Origin: Enteropsectra breve
Lineage: Eukaryota; Microsporidia
Length of the DNA stretch: 28,028 nucleotides
Direction of reading: 5' to 3'
NCBI GenBank assembly: GCA_024243835.1
Contig: JALPMN010000598.1
Location: forward strand, 1 to 28,028
Shown here: positions 1 through 8,521 of the stretch, piece after piece
Position numbering within the stretch: position 1 is the stretch's first letter
How the letters are laid out: each line of letters opens with the position of its first letter
Notes under the pieces: model-generated
The model's database searches: none
Seen by the model: the letters and a program-made list of their open reading frames with translations, nothing else
What the model was told of the DNA's origin: nothing
Translations under genes and position numbers: made by a program

Positions 1-669
1 ATTGAAATGGAAAGCAAGCCCTTTATTTCTTACAATGAAATGATGAAATTTATAGTTGAGAATATCTTTAAAGAAGACGTTCGCTTTGTTGAAGTCTTAT
101 GTAACAAAATTGAAATGATTTCGCGTTTAAAAATGCAAAGTACTTCTAAACTTAAAAGATGCTTGTTTTCTATAGACAAGGCATTTAAGCGGAGAGATAC
201 TCCAATATCCGAAAATAAAAACAAGACTTCGAAACCTAAAATTTCTTTAGAGCCTTCGATTAGGAGCAATGCTCCTAGAAATGTAAAGTTCACAGAAATT
301 TTCAAAAAGAAAAGTATTGTTTCATTGCATGAACAAATTAGCGACTATGGCGATGGAGATTCAAAAATAAGAGCAGAAGAACGCCGTATAGAGACTTCCA
401 AAGATGAAGGCATAATAAATGCTCTATTATTCAAGTCAGTCAAAATGGGTAAAGCCAATACTGCCAAAAAAGAGCGTAACATAAGAGCCATTGCTTTCAG
501 GAGTAAGAGCACTGAGGGAAAGATCATGCTTAACTTTATTGAAATGAAAGCTTTAAGAAGATATGAAAAGAAAGAAAGGGACTCTTTATTCCACATATTT
601 AGTAACTGTGCAGTATTTGTTCTTTATGAGAATAATACCACATATGGATATGGCTTTGCCTGGGAGTAA
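1..669 (+). CDS. C-terminal part of array family protein (5' end outside window)
   Basis: The frame is open from base 1, and the residues before the first ATG (position 7) already align with the paralogs downstream, so this is the 3' part of a gene that begins outside the window and not a gene starting at 7. It holds the end of the central domain (SYNEMMKF.VENIFKED, matching SYSDMMKFVIEKIFKED in the 1963 copy), a variable basic linker and the shared C-terminal domain (RNIRAIAFRSKSTEGKIM, then SNCAVFVLYENN and YGYGF near the end). Its linker is more basic than in its sisters. No known family was recognised. It stops at TAA 667-669 and a conserved 3' box follows about 95 bases later. Function unknown. 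Confidence 0.75.
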   Translation: MEMESKPFISYNEMMKFIVENIFKEDVRFVEVLCNKIEMISRLKMQSTSKLKRCLFSIDKAFKRRDTPISENKNKTSKPKISLEPSIRSNAPRNVKFTEIFKKKSIVSLHEQISDYGDGDSKIRAEERRIETSKDEGIINALLFKSVKMGKANTAKKERNIRAIAFRSKSTEGKIMLNFIEMKALRRYEKKERDSLFHIFSNCAVFVLYENNTTYGYGFAWE

Positions 670-763
670 AAGGGCGATGCAATAGCCTAGGTGTCTTAGT
701 ACATTATTGAAATAAGATACTGAACAAAAAATAAATTTCTTATTTTCTTGCTTATGAAAGATA

Positions 764-793
764 AATGCAATAATTGCATATTCAATATTCTTT
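764..793 (+). terminator. 3' box of array family (copy 1), probable polyadenylation/3'-end region
   Basis: AT-rich block with GCAATAA followed by CATATTCAATATTCTTTG, about 95 bases after the stop. The same arrangement recurs 75 to 98 bases after the stops of the other three array genes. The AATAA-type core suggests a polyadenylation signal; that role is inferred. Confidence 0.4.
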
Positions 794-1083
794 GTCATTT
801 ATTTTTTACGTTAGCTTAATCTGATATGTTATTTTCCTAAAATTCTAAGTCTTAGATCATTAAGATGAAGAGGTGTTCCTTATTGTGTATTTAAATTTAA
901 CGGTTTTAATATGCGAGCTTTAGTTAGTATTTCTTTGCCTCAAGGCACAGCTAAAAAGAACTCCAGACAGACAGGCCATTACAAGCTCAAAATGACAGAA
1001 CAGTACACTTGAAAGGCTTCAAAATTGTAATGTTCTAAAGCTAAATGAAAGTGTGACTATGAATTCAAAAAAAAACTAAGAAC

Positions 1084-1475
1084 GTGATACAAAAAACAGT
1101 TTACTCAATTCGCTCACAGCAAACTTTTAAGGATTCACCCTTACATACACCGCGCCTTGCTTCCCGCGGCCTCTTTATTATAGTGTGTTGGCTGTCCACT
1201 CTAGTTTTTATTTCATTTCTCTTTTGGCTTCCATATAGGTACCTTTCCCCACCATCTGAAGTGTATAACTCTAGGCTTCTGCTGCCCACGCTTTTAACTC
1301 TTTTGCGAGTCTTTTGACTTGTCTGAGTTTTTCGATTCTTATTTGTATTATCGTCGGAAGGATTTTAACCACGTAATTTACTAAGTCTTAGTTTCTAGAA
1401 GTAACACTGCTTCCTAGTAGTATTCTTGCGGTTCTTGCCAACCTAACGTTTGCAGGACTATTCGAGAGGAATGTC
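1084..1475 (-). pseudogene. Decayed coding-like element, dispersed (related piece at 19861-19945)
   Basis: On the minus strand, 1468 down to 1271 reads as 66 codons broken by only one internal stop, rich in Lys, Arg and Ala (KLRQVKRLAKELKAWAAEA at its end). A different frame then continues from 1289 to 1101 with TIIKRPREARRG. The G+C content is higher than in surrounding DNA. A second, shorter relative on the minus strand at about 19861-19945 encodes VLIKRRREAKRIAYS, and the two share about 30 bp of near-identical DNA centred on TTGCTTCCCG and CCTCTTTATTA. Two related, broken, coding-like pieces in unrelated intergenic positions suggest remnants of a dispersed gene or mobile element. No domain was recognised. 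Confidence 0.4.
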
Positions 1476-1930
1476 GCATTAATTCATCATATCATATACA
1501 AAAGTTTTAAAATTGCCCTTATTCTTATTATAACAAATAAAGACATGACATAATTGAAGCTGCTTACTTCATTGCCCTATGAAATACTTTAGACATCAGT
1601 AAATTCTATGCACATGTTAAAGGAAGTCTTTTTCATAGCGGCAAAACTTGAAAAAAAAACTGGAGCGATGCTAGTTTTTACGATTTTTCATATGCAAAAA
1701 GTCCAGAATTAAATTTATTGTACAGCTATACATATTTGAATTTGTATAGTATTTTATATTGTAATATATTATAAACTCACTTAATTTTATGATGTGATCT
1801 TACATGTTCAAATTAAATTCCCTTTTTGGCTTTTGTTCATTTAAAGGGGAAATATGCACCAATGATGCTTACTTAAAATATAATATATGCCAATGATGAT
1901 ATATTCATAGTTTTGATCGGCCAATATAAA
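1476..1930. other. AT-rich intergenic DNA, no gene seen
   Basis: Between the decayed element and the promoter of the 1963 gene I see only AT-rich sequence with stops in all frames. The block around 1840-1910 contains near-repeats of GCACCAATGATG and GCCAATGATGA. No RNA gene was recognised. Confidence 0.5.
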
Positions 1931-1933
1931 ATT

Positions 1934-1962
1934 AAAAATTTTTCAACGTCATACCTATCACA
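1934..1962 (+). promoter_or_regulatory. Start-proximal AAAATTTT box of array gene A
   Basis: AAAAATTTTTCAAC lies 15 bases before the ATG at 1963 and is followed by a C-containing leader. Near-identical boxes precede the 4531 and 6800 copies, and related ones precede RSA4, SPT16, the 18781 gene and the LRR-like gene. A core promoter or initiator role is inferred from position and recurrence. Confidence 0.5.
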
Positions 1963-3528
1963 ATGCAAATCAAAGAAACGATGATCAGTTTGCCCAGAGC
2001 AGTTTGGATTGCATTGAGTTTAGTAGCAGCTACTGAAATAGATGAAATAGACGAAGAAGACAGTGAACCAAAAACTTATGAATTTGAATATACGCCAACA
2101 AAAGAAGTGGTATCAATATTAAAAAGATCAAGAGCAATAAATGAGGATCTCTGTGAAGAGCTAGAGGAGTTAAGCGAGACTTTAGATGCCCAAGAAGCGG
2201 TTGCAAAAAAGAAAAGAGTTGATTTTAATATCGCCCCTTGGCAAGGAGAAGTGGTAAGACTAAAAGATTTATTGGAGGATTTAGAGAAGGATTTGAAAAT
2301 TCAAGAGATAAGATATTCGAAAAGAGAAATGATTGACGATGAAAAGGCTGTTGAAGCCGTAAAACAACAATGGAGAAAATGGAATCCCAATTTATCAGAG
2401 GAAATGTTGTTAATTTATATAGAAATCACAGATGAAGTGAAACTCATGAGGAAAAATGAGAAGGAAAATAATAGAACCGATTCGGAAAGATCTATCATTG
2501 AGACTAATAATAATTTAAAAAAAGCAGTAGATGATATTAAAGATAAAATATTAGCGGTCAAAGAAAATTTGAACAGTATCAATACTAAATATGAGTATAA
2601 GTTAGAAACGGCTGGAGATAATATGAGTGAGTGGCTCGAAAAAGTGAACAGCACACCATTTGACATTGTTGAGAAAGACAATTCTGGGCAATATTTGCTC
2701 GATTATGAAACTATGTGTTTTTTTGTTAAATTTTTGAGTGCTGATCCTGAATTTACAAGACTTTTCAAAGAAAATCACTATAATTCTGAAGAACAGCCTT
2801 TTCTCTGGATATTTGAATGGATTTTACTGTTCGATTCGGTTTCGCATGATCTGTTGAAAGAAAAAATCACAATGCATAGTGAGTCATTTGGTTCCTACAG
2901 CGATATGATGAAATTTGTGATTGAGAAAATTTTTAAGGAAGACAGTCGCTTCGTTGATGTTTTAAACAATAAAGTTGAATTGATTTCGCGTTTAGAAAAT
3001 CAAAATGAGTATGAGTGCCATGCAATTGGAGTTGAACCACCAGAGCCAACTAAAAGGAACGAGAGCATAGCTACAGAGAGCACTGATGTGATGAATCCTC
3101 AGATTTCCTCCCAATCCTCTTTTGAAAGCAAAGGACATGCTGATCAAAAAGAATCAGAACCTTTTAACAAGCAACGCATGGTCTTACTGCATGAACTAAT
3201 TAGGGGCTATAAAGACTCAAAACTAAGAATACAAGCTCGCCGTCTTGAGTTTTCTGAAGAAGAAAGTAATGATTATAGTTTACAATTTGAGTCAATCCGA
3301 ACGGGTATGCCCGACAATGAAGCTGTTAAGCGTAAAATAAGAGCTATTGCATTCAAGTGCAAAAACAATGAGGGAAAAGTTATGCTTAACTTTATTACAA
3401 CGGAAGCCTTAAATACCTATCTAAAGAAAGAAAAAGACTCCGTCCTCGAAAAACTTATCAGTTGCGCGGTATTTATTCTCTATGAGGATAATGAAACAGT
3501 CGGATATGGCTACATATGTGAGGCTTAA
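1963..3528 (+). CDS. Putative secreted protein of tandem array family, with SILK and RVxF motifs (copy A)
   Basis: A protein of 521 aa; no known family was recognised. Residues 1-24 have a basic start and a hydrophobic run (AVWIALSLVAAT) that fits a signal peptide. Next comes a conserved block (PKTYEFEY, residues 37-43) leading into SILK at 51-54, an acidic variable stretch, then KKKRVDFN with an RVxF core at 85-88. These two motifs are the classical docking pair of protein phosphatase 1 regulators such as inhibitor-2. A charged, probably coiled-coil region covers roughly 95-220. The central domain (about 225-345, with TPFDI, LLDYETMCFF, QPFLWIFEWIL) and the C-terminal domain (about 405-521, with KIRAIAFK and SCAVFILYEDN) are shared with the other array copies. 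The ATG at 1963 is chosen because the same MQ[IV]K start is kept in three copies. Secretion and PP1 binding are predictions. Confidence 0.8.
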   Translation: MQIKETMISLPRAVWIALSLVAATEIDEIDEEDSEPKTYEFEYTPTKEVVSILKRSRAINEDLCEELEELSETLDAQEAVAKKKRVDFNIAPWQGEVVRLKDLLEDLEKDLKIQEIRYSKREMIDDEKAVEAVKQQWRKWNPNLSEEMLLIYIEITDEVKLMRKNEKENNRTDSERSIIETNNNLKKAVDDIKDKILAVKENLNSINTKYEYKLETAGDNMSEWLEKVNSTPFDIVEKDNSGQYLLDYETMCFFVKFLSADPEFTRLFKENHYNSEEQPFLWIFEWILLFDSVSHDLLKEKITMHSESFGSYSDMMKFVIEKIFKEDSRFVDVLNNKVELISRLENQNEYECHAIGVEPPEPTKRNESIATESTDVMNPQISSQSSFESKGHADQKESEPFNKQRMVLLHELIRGYKDSKLRIQARRLEFSEEESNDYSLQFESIRTGMPDNEAVKRKIRAIAFKCKNNEGKVMLNFITTEALNTYLKKEKDSVLEKLISCAVFILYEDNETVGYGYICEA

Positions 3529-4490
3529 TCTATTTCAACAACTTTAAATGTATATAAGCAATAAAAATCACTGACATTAAACAGAGACGAAAAGTCTGCA
3601 TTTTCGTCAGCGAAAAATTCAATAAATACATTTATTCAATACTTGTTGCATTTGTGCTGCATATACTAAAATCTTTAGAATTATTTCTCACTTGATTCTT
3701 ATCTTGATCTTAAAGGATTATAAAGGCACGATTATTCTTCAATTATTTAAACGTGACAGCTTTTAATATGCAAGTCTAAAATTGTTTTTTCTTTACCACC
3801 AAATATATTACTAAGGTGTCTGAATAATAAGAATTTCACCTCAAAGGAATCAGAATGCTACAATAAGGGCCTTAGATTCTATACGCCTTAAAACTGGGGT
3901 TTGAGTTGCTTTTGATAAAGACAAATAAATTGAACTCACAGTATATGTTATTTAGTATTTGTTGACAACTATGAGAAAAGTTTTGCAATAAGACTTTAAA
4001 ATGAAATTTATAAACTAAAGACCAAAGAGGATCGCAGTGATAAAGCAGCCCTTTGCCAAATGATAAACAGACATTAGGTTTGGTGGTGACTATATTGGCA
4101 TTAAGATTCATTTACTAAAATTCATTATGTTACCACTTCTTATAGCAACGACATGATAGCCTGAAAACAATTATCTTTAGGATATTGTATCATATTAGCA
4201 TAACTTGTTTTTCATTAAAGTGCTAGTTGAAAAATAACAGCTTATTTAAAGTAAAGTTTATTGTTCTCTTAAGTCTTTCTTTAAATGTGCAATTATCTTA
4301 AATTCACTATTTAGAGTGTTATTACTATAGGAGAGCACTAATGCTCAGTCTTTCTCTGCACACTCTACAGTTAAATTATAATTAAACCTTCTAGAACCTT
4401 CATATAACTTATATTGTTGAAGGAAGAAAAGCTATTGATGTGGTTCGTTATATCATAATAATCATTTGATTAACAAGTTTCTGCAAAATC
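3529..4490. other. AT-rich spacer between array copies A and B
   Basis: The first part is the 3' flank of copy A. It shares diverged sequence with the flank of the truncated first copy, for example TTTTAATATGC at 3763-3773 and 908-918, so the array was duplicated together with its flanks. Past about 3830 I see only short open frames without protein-like content and no RNA gene. Confidence 0.5.
3618..3644 (+). terminator. 3' box of array family (copy A)
   Basis: TTCAATAAATACAT followed by TTATTCAATACTT, 90 bases after the stop of copy A. It contains AATAAA and matches the boxes of copies B and C closely. Probably the 3'-end or polyadenylation region. Confidence 0.5.
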
Positions 4491-4530
4491 AAAAATTTTA
4501 CAAATTTTTTTTAATTTACTCCCTTACACC
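4491..4530 (+). promoter_or_regulatory. AAAATTTT box plus CCC leader of array gene B
   Basis: AAAAATTTTACAA is followed by a T-rich run and TACTCCCTTACACC immediately before the ATG at 4531. The CCC just upstream of the start is the signal described for microsporidian genes. It supports the chosen start. Confidence 0.5.
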
Positions 4531-5907
4531 ATGCAGGTAAAAGGTTCATTGATCAGAATGCCCAAAGCAGTATGTTTAACCTTGAGTTTAGTAGCAGCCA
4601 CCGCAATGAGCAGTGAAGGGAGACAGCCAGAGAATTGCTTTGCTGGCTCATCCGGACTTATGAAAATGAGTGATGAGGATGACGAACCTAAAACTTATGA
4701 ATTTGAATATGCGCCAGCAGAAGGACTGGTATCTATTTTGAAAAGACCAAGAGTTGTAGAAGATGACTCCTTTAAACAGCAAGAAGAAGCAAAGGAGACA
4801 GATATTGTACAGGAAGAGCCTGAGAAGAAACAAAAGGTTAATTTTGACACGTCCTTAGACGACGAAAAAAATAAACCTAAACGGGAGTTGACTGAAGATG
4901 AAAAGGCTGTCGAAGCTACGAGAGAAAGATTAACAAAGAATTTGGGGCCTGCAGGCCCAAAATTCGTTTTGCAAGCCTTAAACGCTTCTGAAGCAGTGCG
5001 GACAAAGGAACTTAACGATTTCAACAGGTGGCTTAATAGTATAAACTGCACACCATTTGACATAGCTGCGAACGATAATTCCCAGCACTATTTGTGCGAC
5101 TATGAAAATATGCGCTTTATGGCCGAGTTTTTGAAACTCGATCCAAACTTTGAAGAGCTTATCTCCAACAGTCATTTTAATTTCGCGAAGCAGCCTTTTC
5201 TCAGCCTGTTCGAATGGATCATAACCTCCGATTTAACTTCACACGAATTTATAAAAGAGGAATGGACAAAGAACCATGTAAGGGCCTTTGAGTCCTACAG
5301 TGAAATGATGAAATTTGTAATTGAGAAGTTTTCTACAGAAGACAGCAGATTTATGGATGCTTTCAATTATACTCTTGAAATTATTTCGCGATATGAAACG
5401 GAGAGCACTAACAAGTTCTACGGGTGTGAGTCGAACAGTTTAAATTCAAACAAAATGAGCGAAAATACTGTCTCAAATCCCCAGATTACTTTCCAAGGAT
5501 ACCCTGAGAGTAATAGTCTTGCAAGCCAAAAATCTACTGAAACCTCAAACGAGCTACTCATAGTCTCAATGCACGAAATAATTGAAGGATATAAGGATTC
5601 AAAATTTACCATACAGGGCCGTCGCATCGAGTCATCCAAAGCTGAAAAAGATGAATTTAAATTACAATTCCAGTCACTCCGAACAGGTGAGGCCAATGAA
5701 GAGACAAGAAAGCGTAATATAAGAGCTATTGCATTTAAGAGCAAGAACAGCGAAGGAAAAATTATGCTTAACTTTATTACGATGGCAGCACTAAAAAAGT
5801 TTAAAAAGGAAGAAGAAGACTCCATGCTCCAGAAACTAAGCAGCTGCGCAGTATTTGTTCTTTATGAGGAAAACAAGGCTCATGGATATGGCTCATACAG
5901 AAATTAG
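4531..5907 (+). CDS. Putative secreted protein of tandem array family, with SILK and RVxF motifs (copy B)
   Basis: A protein of 458 aa and the closest intact paralog of the 1963 gene. The signal-like N-terminus has hydrophobic AVCLTLSLVAATA, with likely cleavage near residue 25. The conserved block PKTYEFEY (residues 53-60) leads to SILK at 68-71. KKQKVNF gives an RVxF match (KVNF) at 102-105, with exactly 30 residues between the two motifs, as in copy A, although the sequence between them has diverged. The coiled-coil stretch of copy A is much shorter here. The central domain (TPFDIAANDNS, QPFLSLFEWI, SYSEMMKFVIEKF) and the C-terminal domain (RNIRAIAFKSKNSEGKIM, SSCAVFVLYEENK, HGYG) are retained. 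The start is fixed by the shared MQ[IV]K opening and the CCC leader. Function is unknown; a host-exposed PP1-binding protein is a hypothesis. Confidence 0.8.
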   Translation: MQVKGSLIRMPKAVCLTLSLVAATAMSSEGRQPENCFAGSSGLMKMSDEDDEPKTYEFEYAPAEGLVSILKRPRVVEDDSFKQQEEAKETDIVQEEPEKKQKVNFDTSLDDEKNKPKRELTEDEKAVEATRERLTKNLGPAGPKFVLQALNASEAVRTKELNDFNRWLNSINCTPFDIAANDNSQHYLCDYENMRFMAEFLKLDPNFEELISNSHFNFAKQPFLSLFEWIITSDLTSHEFIKEEWTKNHVRAFESYSEMMKFVIEKFSTEDSRFMDAFNYTLEIISRYETESTNKFYGCESNSLNSNKMSENTVSNPQITFQGYPESNSLASQKSTETSNELLIVSMHEIIEGYKDSKFTIQGRRIESSKAEKDEFKLQFQSLRTGEANEETRKRNIRAIAFKSKNSEGKIMLNFITMAALKKFKKEEEDSMLQKLSSCAVFVLYEENKAHGYGSYRN

Positions 5908-6770
5908 TGTCAACATGATGCGGTAATTATGAATATGTTTATGCGTCAAAAATATTTGCAAAGGATAAAGCTACGGAGTAACATTATTCTCTAATGATAA
6001 ACAATTGCAATAAATACATATACATTCAATTCTTTATTATTCCTTACTAAAGAGAACGAATATTTCTATATATCTTGTGAAGTTTTCTCATTGTCTGTAA
6101 AAATGAAGAAAATAATTCATTTTAGTCTGTCATTGTTTGATTGAAAAATTTCATTATTTAGTGAGTTGTGTACAATTAGCCCAAAAGTAATTTCCACTTA
6201 AAGGGAAAAACTAGGTCACCTTTGGGTACTTTTCTTGTTAAATGCGTTAAAAAAGACCTTAAAACAATATGCTTAAAAAAAAGAAACAAGGTTATAAAAA
6301 AGTGAATATGAAGCTAAAGACAATATAGCTGTAAAAACTAATTATACAATTCTTCAACAAGCAAAAATACTAACTGTAGCATTGCAAGTTATGCTATTTC
6401 CAACGAAGAAGTTTCAATTGTAATGAATAATATTTTAATGTTTTACATCAGATTTTTGTAGCGATGAATAAAGTACGTTTGGTATTGATAAAAATAGGCA
6501 AAAACATTGTGTTCAAGGACAATTTTAGTAGAGAAAATAGCTATATCGACTTAAAAATAATTTTGCTTATGAATAACAGAAAAATTTAGTCACATAGCTA
6601 TCCACTATAAGCGGAAATTTGAACATTTTTAACACTTTTTAATGCTAAATAAAATTTCTATACATTTTTATGCAACTAGTATCGTTTTGCAAGACTAAGC
6701 GGTGAGTTTGAGTGTATAAATTCAATTTATAATTAGTAATTTGATTTATGATGTAATTTCAAAAATAATT
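5908..6770. other. AT-rich spacer between array copies B and C
   Basis: Apart from the 3' box at 6005-6034 I see no open frame of protein-like content and no RNA gene. The sequence is rich in A/T runs throughout. Confidence 0.5.
6005..6034 (+). terminator. 3' box of array family (copy B)
   Basis: TTGCAATAAATACATATACA followed by TTCAATTCTT, 98 bases after the stop of copy B. It contains AATAAA and matches the boxes at 3618 and 8301. Confidence 0.5.
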
Positions 6771-6799
6771 AAAAATTTTGCAACCGTTACAACATTCAT
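6771..6799 (+). promoter_or_regulatory. AAAATTTT box in front of broken array copy C
   Basis: AAAAATTTTGCAACC is followed by a short leader to the ATG at 6800. The box is as well preserved as in the intact copies, although the reading frame behind it is broken, so the copy may still be transcribed. Confidence 0.45.
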
Positions 6800-8226
6800 A
6801 TGCAGATAAAAGATATAATGATGAAAGCTCCCAGAACGATTTGTATTGCCCTGAGTTATGTGACAGCAATGGAAACAGAAAGTTCATTGGTTTTAAATGA
6901 CCCTTCTTGTAGGCAAATAGAACTGAAAAAGCTTATAGATTTAGTAGTGAATCTGGATTTGAAGCATGAAATTTGACTAATGTATATATGAGGAGGGAAT
7001 TGACCCAGGATGAAAAGTTAGTCGAGGCTAAAAAACAAGAAATGAAAAAAGAGAGGCCAAAGTGGAGCGATCTTATTATTTCCCATGAAATACGTCATAC
7101 TCCAGAATGGAAATTACAGGAAAAAAATGAAAGGGAAAACAACTTATCTGAATTGGATAAAGAAGCAATCAAGTTCAGGAATAGTATAGAAAATGCTAGG
7201 AACAAACTTTATGCAAATTTGTATGAAGCAAGCCGTTCTTTAGAAAATTTTAAAAAATGCTTTAAAGATGAATGTGAAAAGGCTAGAAATAGCTATAAAA
7301 AAGAATGTACAAAGTCTAAAAATGATATACGTGAGTGGCTTATAAATATGAACTACACACCATTCGACATATCAGCGGAAGACAATTCGAAGCAGTATAT
7401 GCTTGATTATGAAACTATGTGTTTCTTGGCCAAATTTTTGTTTACTGATCCTGTGTTTGAAGAAATTTTCAATAATAAGAACTTTGATGTTATAAATCAG
7501 CCTTTCTGCTGGATGTTTGATTGGATTTTACAGTATGATGCAAGTTCAAGTAATATGCTGGAAGAAAAAATTAAAATGCATAGCAAGTCATTTGCTACCC
7601 ACGGCGAAATGATGATATTTATAATTAAGAATATTATTGAAGAATCACCTAGCTTTTGTAGAATTTTTAATTGTCGACTCGAAATTATATATCGTTTCGA
7701 AAAGAAAAGCATGTCTGAGTGCCGTGGATGTGAATTTGGCCAGTTATTGCCAATTAGAACGAACGCGAATAAAGTGGCAGAAGATTTAAGCTCGAATCCA
7801 CAGATATCCTTGCCAGCATGCTCTAAAAGTAACAGTCTCGCAACTCAAAATTGCCCTGAAAAATTCAGCAGCTTACACATAGTATCTCAGCATGACCTGG
7901 TTATAGAATATGAACCTTCACATTTAAAAACGCGAGCCCGCCGCATCGAGTCTCAAAAAAGTCACAACGATGAATATCCTTTGCAATTTCAGCTAACCCG
8001 AACCAGTAAATCTGGGAGAGAAATACATAAGCGTAAAATAAGAGCGATTGCTTTTAAAAGCATAAGCACTGCAGGAAAAATTATGCTTAATTATATAACA
8101 CTGCAAGCACTAAAAGACTTTAAAGAGGAAGAAGTAGACTCTTTGCTCCAAAGAATGATCAGCTGCGCATCATTTGTTCTCTATGAGGATAAAGAGAATG
8201 TTAGATTTGGCTACATCTGGCCGTAA
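6800..8226 (+). pseudogene. Array family copy C with disrupted N-terminus
   Basis: From ATG 6800 a 58-codon frame begins MQIKDIMMKAPRTICIALS, the family signal-like start, but it ends at TGA 6974-6976. The rest of the protein (central domain with TPFDISAEDNS and QPFCWMFDWIL, C-terminal domain with KIRAIAFKSISTAGKIM) lies in another frame, open from 6970 to 8226 with its first ATG at 6988. The break may be one lost base near 6973, because the end of the first frame (ELKKLIDLVVNLDLKHEI) resembles copy A residues about 94-115. Alternatively there is a frameshift near 6924 plus the in-frame TGA at 6967, because the second frame there reads EKAYRFSSES, like the EPKTYEFEY block. Either way the SILK/RVxF segment is absent or destroyed. 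Expression from ATG 6988 would give about 412 aa without a signal peptide. A sequencing error is possible. Confidence 0.65.
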
Positions 8227-8300
8227 AAATAATAAATACTCTTTGGCTCAAAATGTGTATATTGCAGTTTGAATTCACTTACCTTCAACTACACTGAAAA

Positions 8301-8328
8301 TTGCAATAAACACTCATTTCAATGCTTT
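8301..8328 (+). terminator. 3' box of array family (copy C)
   Basis: TTGCAATAAACACTCATTTC followed by AATGCTTT, 75 bases after the stop. It is a slightly diverged version of the boxes after copies A and B and lies in the short convergent spacer before RSA4. Confidence 0.45.
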
Positions 8329-8521
8329 ACTTATATCTTCAACATATAACTTAAACTATATTTCTTTTGAAGTTTTGTTTTTAGAAACGTTAACAGGATA
8401 TCTTTACCTCACCTATTTAAATGTTTAATTTGTTGCACACAACCAATGCCCTTTTATCCTATAAATAGTAATGCAATTAACCATTGCTTATGTTTAAAAA
8501 TATTTATTTATCTATGATTAA

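Noticed and set aside
274..300. RVxF-like RNVKF in the truncated first array copy
   Set aside because: It lies in the C-terminal linker, is not shared with the other copies at that place and has no SILK partner in view; likely chance.
1084..1317. Plus-strand 77-codon open frame as a gene
   Set aside because: It begins with GTG; the strand with protein-like content and a second relative is the minus strand, so this is a shadow of the decayed element.
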